33,699 nt of DNA from Mycobacterium sp. (lineage in GTDB: Bacteria; Actinomycetota; Actinomycetes; Mycobacteriales; Mycobacteriaceae). The stretch is taken from assembly GCA_018882965.1 (NCBI GenBank), contig VEQY01000038.1:1-33699 (forward strand), written 5' to 3'. Made by a program: the position numbers and the translations under genes. Below are positions 27,982-33,699 of the stretch, piece by piece; the stretch's first letter is position 1, and every line of letters begins with the position of its first letter. Under the pieces are notes generated by a model, which worked only from the letters and a program-made list of their open reading frames with translations, made no database searches and was not told where the DNA came from.

Positions 27982-28321
27982 GCCGGTCCTTGCCGCGGCG
28001 GTCCTGACGGTGCTCGCCGTCGACGGGGCCCTGAGCGCGATCGCCGCAGCACTGCTGCTGCCGCTGTACGTCGGGCCGGTGCCGGTGCCGGTGAGCGCAC
28101 TGGTCAGCGGGGCGGTCAACGCGGCCCTGGTGTGGGCGGCGGGAAAGTGGACGCAGTCGCGCAACCTGGCGGCGCTGCCGCTGTGGGCGTGGCTGGCGGT
28201 GGTCGCGGTGCTGAGCCTCGGTGGTCCGGGAGGTGACGTCGTGTTCGGCGGGTACTGGATCCTCGCGCTGCTGATCCTGGGTGCGCTGCCGCCGGCGTGG
28301 GTTCTGCGGCGCATGCCCTGA
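27965..28321 (+). CDS. Small membrane protein (Rv1171-like)
   Basis: The 118-residue protein has about four hydrophobic helices (roughly 8-33, 38-58, 74-90 and 95-113), for example [19 protein letters not shown] and [16 protein letters not shown]. No catalytic motif is seen, and the function is unknown. Its place directly after mshB matches Rv1171. The ATG at 27965 starts inside mshB, overlapping by 17 bp in another frame; this start removes a polar 25-residue head that would otherwise be a mshB shadow. It ends 9 bp before the convergent exported protein gene. Confidence 0.75.
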   Translation: MNPAREPVLAAAVLTVLAVDGALSAIAAALLLPLYVGPVPVPVSALVSGAVNAALVWAAGKWTQSRNLAALPLWAWLAVVAVLSLGGPGGDVVFGGYWILALLILGALPPAWVLRRMP

Positions 28322-28330
28322 CGGGCTCGC

Positions 28331-29260
28331 TCAGCCGCGTCGGCTGGTCCGGGCCGCGGCCGCTTTGGCGGGGGAGCCAGCCGAGCCGCCGGCCGCGGCG
28401 GCGGCGTCGCGATCCGGTGTGTCGCCCGCGGCCGGGGAGGTCGCCTCCCCGTCCGGTGCGGCGGTGTCGGTGGCTTGGGTGGCTTGAGTGGCTTGGGCGG
28501 CCAGCGGCTCGGCCGGCGCCTCGGCCGTCCTGACACCGTTGGCGCGCACCGCGCCGGCCCGCTGCGCCCGCACCGCACCGCGGCGCAACTCGCCCGGGGC
28601 GGAGTCCCGGGGGGCGGCCTCGGTGGGCGCGGGGGTTTGCCCGGCGGTGGGGGTCGTCTCGTCGGCGGCCCCGCTGACCGCCGCGGCGGGGGCGACGGCC
28701 GCGCTCGGGAAGATCGGGAACGGCGGGCCCGGCGGCAGCGGCGGCAGGAAGCTCAGCACCCAGGCGATCTCGCCCTGGACGAAGTAGGTGACCGCCGCGT
28801 TGATCCCGTTGGTCAGCACGGGCACGATCAGGTCGTACTGACCGTCGAGCAGGAAGGCCACGCTGTAGACGAGGGCCTGCGCGATGGGTTCGAGCGAGTC
28901 GTAGGCGATGTTGATCTGCTGGCCCAGCCAGCCGATCGGCCAGGGCAGGTAACTCACCGCCCAGGCCGCCAGCTCGAATCCCCACTGGACATAGGGCTCG
29001 ATCAGGTTGTAGGCGGCGATGAGGAAGTCCCCCGCCCCGGAGCTCTGGGCGGCATCGACCTGGGTGGTCGGCACGACAGGCTCGACAGGATCGGTCTCCA
29101 GCGGCAGTGCGGCGGCGCTGAGCGCCACCGCGGCCGCGGAGAGGGTGGGCGTGTAGTCGGTTGCCGGCGCCAGCACCTGGCCGCCCGTCGCAACGAGGCC
29201 CGCCACCAGACCAGCACTGAGCAGGCAGCGTGCGCACCGCGTCGGCGTCAGGGTGGTCAT
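28331..29260 (-). CDS. Exported hydrophobic/Ala-rich protein at the PE12 position
   Basis: The 309-residue product starts with a signal-like segment (about 10-30, [20 protein letters not shown]). A conserved-looking domain (about 70-175) rich in Trp, Tyr and Pro follows, with segments such as [20 protein letters not shown] and [21 protein letters not shown] low-complexity Ala/Thr/Pro tail with an ATQATQAT repeat ends in basic residues. It resembles mycobacterial exported proteins that share the PE-PGRS-type C-terminal segment (the Trp-Pro block) but has no PE domain. Function unknown. ATG 29260 has GAGGAG eight bases upstream. It is divergent from fbiC across an 11-bp tandem repeat. Confidence 0.72.
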   Translation of the reverse strand: MTTLTPTRCARCLLSAGLVAGLVATGGQVLAPATDYTPTLSAAAVALSAAALPLETDPVEPVVPTTQVDAAQSSGAGDFLIAAYNLIEPYVQWGFELAAWAVSYLPWPIGWLGQQINIAYDSLEPIAQALVYSVAFLLDGQYDLIVPVLTNGINAAVTYFVQGEIAWVLSFLPPLPPGPPFPIFPSAAVAPAAAVSGAADETTPTAGQTPAPTEAAPRDSAPGELRRGAVRAQRAGAVRANGVRTAEAPAEPLAAQATQATQATDTAAPDGEATSPAAGDTPDRDAAAAAGGSAGSPAKAAAARTSRRG

Positions 29261-29277
29261 CGCGGGGACTCCTCGGG

Positions 29278-29321
29278 TTTGCTACGGCTTTGCTACGACT
29301 TTGCCATGGCTTTGCTATGGC
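29278..29321. repeat. Four tandem 11-bp repeats upstream of fbiC
   Basis: TTTGCTACGGC, TTTGCTACGAC, TTTGCCATGGC and TTTGCTATGGC follow each other without gaps (consensus TTTGCYAYGRC). The period is about one helical turn. The array lies in the 171-bp region between divergent fbiC and the exported protein gene, ending 17 bp before the latter's start codon, so it is in that gene's 5' leader or promoter. Confidence 0.85.
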
Positions 29322-29418
29322 CTCGTCCGCACCGGCCGGATCTCGACATAAACACTGTACGTCGGCGCCCGCTCGGCGTTACAGATCGCTGCTGGCGGCC
29401 CTGCTCGAACGCCGGTAC

Positions 29419-29431
29419 TAGTGTTGTCGCT
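29419..29431 (+). promoter_or_regulatory. Leaderless -10 element for fbiC
   Basis: TAGTGT (29419-29424) is followed by seven bases and the ATG at 29432. Confidence 0.5.
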
Positions 29432-31999
29432 ATGTCGACCGCGGGCGTTCCACTGCCCACGCCGACGGTGCCGCCCGGAGCTTCTGTGACCCCGGCCGCC
29501 CTGCGCCGCGTGTTGCGGCGGGCCCGGGACGGGGTGGCGCTCAACCGCGACGAGGCCGCCGCGGCGATGACCGCCCGCGGGCAGGACTTGGCGGACCTGT
29601 GCGCCAGCGCCGCCCGGGTCCGCGACGCGGGCCTGACCTCGGCGGACCGGCGCGGCCCGGACGGCCGGCTCGCGATCACCTACTCCCGCAAGGTGTTCAT
29701 CCCGGTCACCCACCTGTGCCGCGACACCTGCCACTACTGCACGTTCGCGGTCGCCCCGGGCAGGCTGCGCGCCGAGGGCCGGAGCGCCTATCTCGGGGCG
29801 GATGAGATCGTCGAGCTCGCCCGTCGCGGCGCCGCGCTGGGCTGCAAGGAGGCCCTGTTCACCCTGGGCGACCGCCCCGAGGCGCGCTGGCCGGAGGCGC
29901 GCCGGTGGCTCGAGCAGCGCGGCTACGACTCGACGCTGAGTTACGTGCGCGCGATGGCGATCCTCGTGCTGGAGGAAACCGGCCTGCTGCCCCACCTGAA
30001 CCCGGGCGTGATGAGCTGGGCGGAGTTGGCGCGGCTCAAACCGGTGGCGCCGTCGATGGGCATGATGCTCGAGACCACGTCCCGGCGGCTATTCGAGACC
30101 CGCGGGCTGGCCCATCACGGCAGCCCGGACAAGGATCCCGTGGTTCGGATGCGCACCCTGACCGACGCGGGCCGGCTCTCCATCCCGTTCACCACCGGTC
30201 TGCTGGTCGGCATCGGTGAGACCCTCGATGAGCGGGCCGACACCCTGCACGCGATCCGGCGGGTGCACCGGGAGTTCGGCCACGTTCAGGAAGTAATCGT
30301 GCAGAACTTCCGCGCCAAGGACCGCACCGCGATGGCGATGGTCCCCGACGCCGGTTTCGAGGACTTCCTGGCGACCGTCGCGGTGGCACGGCTGGTCTTC
30401 GGCCCGGATATGCGGATTCAGGCTCCGCCCAACCTGGTCTCGGACGCGGAGTGCCTCGCCTTGCTGGGTGCGGGCGTCGACGACTGGGGCGGGGTGTCGC
30501 CGCTCACCCCCGACCACGTCAACCCCGAGCGCCCGTGGCCGGCGGTGGCGGATTTGGAGGACGTCACCGCCCACGCCGGCTTCGCGCTGGTGCAGCGGCT
30601 GACCGCCCAACCCGATTACGTGCGCGCCGAAGCCGGCTGGATCGATCCCCGTGTGGCCGCGCACGTGGCCGCCCTCGCCGACCCCGTCACCGGTTTGGCC
30701 CGGGATGTGACGCCGGCCGGCCTCGCGTGGCAGGAGCCCGACGCGGTGGTCGACTCCGTCGGGCGCGCAGACCTGCACGCGGCGATCGACCGCGAGGGTC
30801 GCCGTTCCGATCACCGCAGCGACATCACCAGTGCCTTCGGTGACTGGGAGTCGGTGCGCGAACGGGTCGGCGAATTGCGTGCGCGGGCGCCGCAGCGGAT
30901 CGACGGGGATGTCGCCGCCGCGTTGCGCGCGGCCGAGCGCGACCCGGCGGGCTGCAGCGACGCGCAGTATCTGGCTCTGGCCACCGCTGACGGGGCGGCG
31001 CTGGATGCCGTTGCGGCCCTTGCCGATCGGCTGCGCCAGGATGCGGTCGGTGACGACGTCACCTTTGTGGTCAACCGCAACATCAACTTCACCAACATCT
31101 GCTACACCGGCTGCCGGTTCTGCGCATTCGCCCAGCGCAAGGGGGACGCCGACGCATTCGCGCTGTCCACCCGGGAGGTCGCCGAACGGGCGTGGGAGGC
31201 GCACGAGGCCGGCGCAACCGAGGTCTGTATGCAGGGCGGCATCGACCCGGATCTCCCGGTCACCGGTTACGCCGACATGGTCCGTGCCGTCAAGGCCAGG
31301 GTGCCCGCGATGCACGTGCACGCCTTCTCCCCGATGGAAATCGCCAACGGTGCCACCCGCAGCGGCCAGAGCATTCGGGAGTGGCTGACCGGACTGCGCG
31401 AGGCCGGGCTGGACACCATTCCCGGGACGGCGGCGGAGATCCTCGACGACGAGGTCCGGTGGGTGCTGACCAAGGGCAAGCTGCCGACCTCGATGTGGGT
31501 GGAGATCGTCACCACCGCCCACGAGGTCGGCCTGCGGTCGAGTTCGACGATGATGTACGGGCACGTCGACTCCCCGGTGCACTGGGTGGCCCACATCAAT
31601 GTGCTGCGCGCGGTCCAGGATCGGACCGGCGGGTTCACCGAGTTCGTCCCGCTGCCGTTCGTGCACCACTCCTCCCCGCTGTATCTGGCCGGCGCGGCCC
31701 GGCCTGGACCGACCCACCGCGACAACCGCGCGGTACACGCGCTCGCGCGGATCATGCTGCACGGACGCATCCCGCACATCCAGACCAGCTGGGTCAAGCT
31801 CGGCGCGCGCGGCAGTCAGGTGATGCTCGCCGGGGGAGCCGACGATCTCGGCGGGACGCTGATGGAGGAGACGATCTCCCGGATGGCCGGCTCCCGGCAC
31901 GGCTCAGCCAGGAGCGTCGCCGAACTGGTCGCCATCGCCGAGGGCATCGGCCGGCCCGCCCGGCAGCGCACCACCACCTACGCCAGCCCCGTCGCCTGA
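29432..31999 (+). CDS. fbiC: FO synthase FbiC (CofG-CofH fusion)
   Basis: The 855-residue protein fuses two radical-SAM enzymes that join 5-amino-6-ribitylaminouracil and tyrosine to make FO, the deazaflavin chromophore of coenzyme F420. The N-terminal CofG-type half has the cluster motif CRDTCHYC (Cys96, Cys100, Cys103). The C-terminal CofH-type half has CYTGCRFC (Cys557, Cys561, Cys564), followed by [11 protein letters not shown]. Length matches Rv1173 (856). The ATG at 29432 is set by the leaderless -10; a long open frame upstream runs opposite the exported protein and is a shadow. Its product would supply F420 to proteins like the PPOX protein at 13.9 kb. Confidence 0.96.
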   Translation: MSTAGVPLPTPTVPPGASVTPAALRRVLRRARDGVALNRDEAAAAMTARGQDLADLCASAARVRDAGLTSADRRGPDGRLAITYSRKVFIPVTHLCRDTCHYCTFAVAPGRLRAEGRSAYLGADEIVELARRGAALGCKEALFTLGDRPEARWPEARRWLEQRGYDSTLSYVRAMAILVLEETGLLPHLNPGVMSWAELARLKPVAPSMGMMLETTSRRLFETRGLAHHGSPDKDPVVRMRTLTDAGRLSIPFTTGLLVGIGETLDERADTLHAIRRVHREFGHVQEVIVQNFRAKDRTAMAMVPDAGFEDFLATVAVARLVFGPDMRIQAPPNLVSDAECLALLGAGVDDWGGVSPLTPDHVNPERPWPAVADLEDVTAHAGFALVQRLTAQPDYVRAEAGWIDPRVAAHVAALADPVTGLARDVTPAGLAWQEPDAVVDSVGRADLHAAIDREGRRSDHRSDITSAFGDWESVRERVGELRARAPQRIDGDVAAALRAAERDPAGCSDAQYLALATADGAALDAVAALADRLRQDAVGDDVTFVVNRNINFTNICYTGCRFCAFAQRKGDADAFALSTREVAERAWEAHEAGATEVCMQGGIDPDLPVTGYADMVRAVKARVPAMHVHAFSPMEIANGATRSGQSIREWLTGLREAGLDTIPGTAAEILDDEVRWVLTKGKLPTSMWVEIVTTAHEVGLRSSSTMMYGHVDSPVHWVAHINVLRAVQDRTGGFTEFVPLPFVHHSSPLYLAGAARPGPTHRDNRAVHALARIMLHGRIPHIQTSWVKLGARGSQVMLAGGADDLGGTLMEETISRMAGSRHGSARSVAELVAIAEGIGRPARQRTTTYASPVA

Positions 32000-32006
32000 C
32001 GGTCTG

Positions 32007-32033
32007 GCCGCCCGGGGGCGCGACCCCGGCGGC
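32007..32033 (+). terminator. Strong GC hairpin after fbiC
   Basis: GCCGCC-c-GGGG pairs with CCCCGGCGGC: ten base pairs with a one-base bulge and a 6-base loop, starting seven bases past the fbiC stop. It is followed by AAATGG and has no T-tract, typical of mycobacterial terminators. Confidence 0.5.
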
Positions 32034-32051
32034 AAATGGCGGATGCACCGC

Positions 32052-32057
32052 TAGTAT
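32052..32057 (+). promoter_or_regulatory. -10 element for fdxC
   Basis: TAGTAT lies 38 bp before the GTG of fdxC. The short leader then carries GAGGAGAG, so fdxC appears to be leadered, unlike many neighbours. Confidence 0.45.
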
Positions 32058-32095
32058 CTGCAACGAGAACGCGCCGACCAACGAGGAGAGCCCGC

Positions 32096-32422
32096 GTGAC
32101 GTACGTGATTGTCGAAGCCTGCGTCGACATCAAGGACAAGGCATGCATCGAGGAATGCCCCGTCGACTGCATCTACGAGGGCGCCCGCATGCTCTACATC
32201 CACCCCGACGAGTGCGTCGACTGCGGCGCATGCGAGCCGGTCTGCCCGGTCGAAGCGATCTACTACGAGGATGACGTCCCCGACCAGTGGGCCCAGTACA
32301 CCCAGATCAACGCGGACTTCTTCGAGGAACTGGGCTCACCCGGCGGTGCGTCCAAGGTGGGGATGACCGAGAACGATCCGCAGGTGGTCAAGGACCTCCC
32401 GCCCAAGGCCGAGGACGACTGA
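32096..32422 (+). CDS. fdxC: 7Fe ferredoxin FdxC
   Basis: The 108-residue electron carrier has one 3Fe-4S and one 4Fe-4S cluster. Cys9, Cys17 and Cys50 fit the 3Fe cluster, and Cys21, Cys40, Cys43 and Cys46 the 4Fe cluster, in the pattern C-x7-C-x3-CP and CVDCGACEPVCP. An extra Cys25 is present. The acidic C-terminal extension (about 62-108) is usual for mycobacterial FdxC (Rv1177). The GTG at 32096 is chosen because GAGGAG lies upstream and the protein starts MTYVIVEAC as usual. dapC follows 29 bp later. Confidence 0.95.
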   Translation: MTYVIVEACVDIKDKACIEECPVDCIYEGARMLYIHPDECVDCGACEPVCPVEAIYYEDDVPDQWAQYTQINADFFEELGSPGGASKVGMTENDPQVVKDLPPKAEDD

Positions 32423-32424
32423 CG

Positions 32425-32446
32425 GCGCGCAGCCGCGCGCAGCGCG
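32425..32446. other. GCGCGC repeat/hairpin in the fdxC-dapC gap
   Basis: GCGCGC occurs at 32425-32430 and 32435-32440, and again in part near 32443. These self-complementary blocks can form a 6-bp hairpin with a 4-base loop, just before the dapC GTG. It might influence dapC translation; it may also be incidental in such GC-rich sequence. Confidence 0.25.
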
Positions 32447-32451
32447 CACCG

Positions 32452-33540
32452 GTGTCGGCTTCGCTGCCGGTCTTCCCGTGGGACACCCTCGCCGACGCCG
32501 CCGCCGTCGCGCGCGCACACCCCGACGGCGTCGTCGACCTGTCGGTGGGAACCCCGGTCGATCCGGTCGACCCGGTGATCCAGCAGGCGCTGGCCCACGC
32601 CGCCGCCGCCCCGGGATATCCGCTCACCGCGGGAACCCCCCGGCTGCGGGCGGCCGCGGTATCCGCGCTGGCCCGCCGCCACGGAGTGAGCGGCCTGGAC
32701 GAGCGGGCCGTGCTTCCGGTGATCGGCAGCAAGGAGCTGATCGCCTGGCTGCCCACGTTGCTGGGGCTGGGTCCCGAGGATCTGGTGGTGATTCCCGAAC
32801 TGGCCTACCCGACCTATGCGGTCGGCGCGCGGCTGGCCGGCTGCCCGCTGACGGCCACCGACGCGCTGATCGGGCTGGGGCCCCAGGTGCCTGCGCTGGT
32901 GTACCTCAACTCGCCGGCCAACCCGACCGGTCGCGTGCTCGGAGTCGAGCACCTGCGCAAGGTGGTCGAGTGGGCTCGCGAGCGGGGAACGCTGGTCGTG
33001 TCCGACGAGTGCTACCTGGGCCTGGGTTGGGAGGAAGAGCCGGTGTCGGTGCTGCACCCGCAGGTCTGCGAGGGTGACCACACCGGCATCCTGGCTGTGC
33101 ACTCGCTGTCGAAGACCTCCTCGCTGGCGGGCTACCGCGCGGCCTTCGTCGCGGGTGATGCGGGTCTGGTCGCCGAACTGCTGGCGGTGCGCAAGCACGC
33201 CGGGATGATGGTGCCGGGTCCGGTCCAGGCCGCGATGACCGTCGCTCTGGAGGACGACGAACACCGGGGCGCGCAGCGGGAGCGCTACGCGCGCCGCCGC
33301 GAAACGCTGCTGGCGGCGGTCCGGTCGGCCGGCTTCACCGTGCACGACTCGGCAGCCGGGCTCTACCTGTGGGTGACGCGGGACGAGCCGTGCCGCGACA
33401 CCGTGGCGTGGCTGGCCGGGCGGGGAATCCTGGTGGCGCCCGGCGATTTCTACGGACCCGCCGGAGCCCGGCACGTCCGGATTGCGCTGACCGCGACCGA
33501 CGAGCGGGTCGCCGCGGCGGCCTCACGCCTGGCGGGCTAG
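32452..33540 (+). CDS. dapC: Aminotransferase, actinobacterial DapC type (N-succinyl-DAP transaminase)
   Basis: The 362-residue class I/II PLP aminotransferase is probably the actinobacterial succinyldiaminopimelate aminotransferase, of the lysine/diaminopimelate pathway for peptidoglycan. The Schiff-base lysine is Lys221 in SLSKTSSLAGYR, Asp185 (VSDECYLGL) contacts the PLP ring nitrogen, and Asn153 is in NSPANPTG. It is very similar to Rv1178 as recalled, including VFPWDTLADA at the start. In H37Rv Rv0858c is also called DapC, so the true role of this enzyme is not settled. The GTG at 32452 fits the Rv1178 N-terminus. Confidence 0.9.
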   Translation: MSASLPVFPWDTLADAAAVARAHPDGVVDLSVGTPVDPVDPVIQQALAHAAAAPGYPLTAGTPRLRAAAVSALARRHGVSGLDERAVLPVIGSKELIAWLPTLLGLGPEDLVVIPELAYPTYAVGARLAGCPLTATDALIGLGPQVPALVYLNSPANPTGRVLGVEHLRKVVEWARERGTLVVSDECYLGLGWEEEPVSVLHPQVCEGDHTGILAVHSLSKTSSLAGYRAAFVAGDAGLVAELLAVRKHAGMMVPGPVQAAMTVALEDDEHRGAQRERYARRRETLLAAVRSAGFTVHDSAAGLYLWVTRDEPCRDTVAWLAGRGILVAPGDFYGPAGARHVRIALTATDERVAAAASRLAG

Positions 33541-33553
33541 CGCGCCAGGGGCG

Positions 33554-33699
33554 TTACTGCATGTCCCAGGGTGCGCCGTAGGTGGTGACGCTGTCGCCGG
33601 CTTTGGAGATCAGCCGGGCGAAGGGGCGCAGCAGCACCCCGCCGGCCGCGCCGGTGACGGTGCCGTGGGCGTTGGCCACCGCGACCGAGCCGTTGGGGC
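33554..33699 (-). CDS. C-terminal end of an unrecognised protein, truncated by the window
   Basis: The minus-strand frame is open from the window edge to a TAA at 33554 and encodes 47 visible residues with strong GC3 bias, starting PNGSVAVANAHGTVTGAAGG and ending APWDMQ. The repetitive Gly/Ala/Val opening could belong to an exported or beta-rich protein. It is convergent with dapC, 13 bp away. Too little is present for a family call. Confidence 0.6.
   Translation of the reverse strand, partial: PNGSVAVANAHGTVTGAAGGVLLRPFARLISKAGDSVTTYGAPWDMQ

Noticed and set aside
28475..29431. Upstream extension of fbiC by over 300 residues
   Set aside because: It runs opposite the exported protein gene, has shadow composition, and known FbiC is about 856 residues, which the ATG at 29432 gives.

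Overview
The window is high-GC DNA (strong G/C preference at third codon positions) from a mycobacterium. Diagnostic genes are an MmpL transporter, PimE, LpqW, MshB, FbiC, a haemophore-family protein and a WS/DGAT acyltransferase. Gene order from about 2.2 kb to the right end follows, from memory, the Mycobacterium tuberculosis segment Rv1136 to Rv1178. Differences are consistent with an environmental, faster-growing mycobacterium: mmpL13 is one intact gene, narGHJI is absent between mutT2 and typA, the PPE17/PE11 block is absent between lpqW and mshB, and TB8.4/fadH are absent between fbiC and fdxC. An acetate-type symporter pair, a small secreted protein and a haemophore-family protein lie where H37Rv has Rv1155 next to Rv1156.

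Layout. 1-8.6 kb: acyl-CoA metabolism. A 5'-truncated membrane protein, a thiolase overlapping an enoyl-CoA hydratase, a secreted fasciclin protein on the opposite strand, a CPBP membrane protein, EchA10, alpha-methylacyl-CoA racemase (mcr), a short-chain dehydrogenase and a nitronate-monooxygenase-like flavoprotein. 8.6-14.6 kb: an undescribed 42-residue acidic ORF with its own hairpin-plus-U-tract terminator, MmpL13, a methyltransferase, a sirtuin divergent from a GntR regulator, an O-methyltransferase divergent from an F420-type PPOX protein, and DUF5302. 14.6-21.2 kb: ActP/DUF485 symporter pair, secreted proteins, an HhH-GPD protein with a small DUF1059-like protein, WS/DGAT, and two Ala/Pro-rich exported proteins. 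21.4-33.7 kb: conserved core genes pimE, phhB, mutT2, typA, lpqW, mshB, a small membrane protein, an exported protein at the PE12 position, fbiC, fdxC, dapC and one truncated gene.

Functional links: PimE and LpqW both act in phosphatidylinositol mannoside/lipoarabinomannan synthesis. MshB makes mycothiol. FbiC makes the deazaflavin core of F420, which the PPOX protein at 13.9 kb probably uses. The fatty acid genes fit degradation or remodelling of methyl-branched acyl-CoAs.

The strongest non-gene signals are these. (1) A perfect 36-bp palindrome contains both start codons of phhB and mutT2 and two abutting, mirror-image -10 elements, apparently one symmetric bidirectional leaderless promoter. 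(2) At least eleven genes have a TANNNT element 5-7 nt before the start codon. (3) An 18-bp operator-like palindrome lies at the mcr/SDR junction. (4) Four tandem 11-bp repeats lie in the fbiC divergent promoter region. (5) The 42-residue acidic ORF. No rRNA, tRNA, CRISPR or insertion sequence was recognised.
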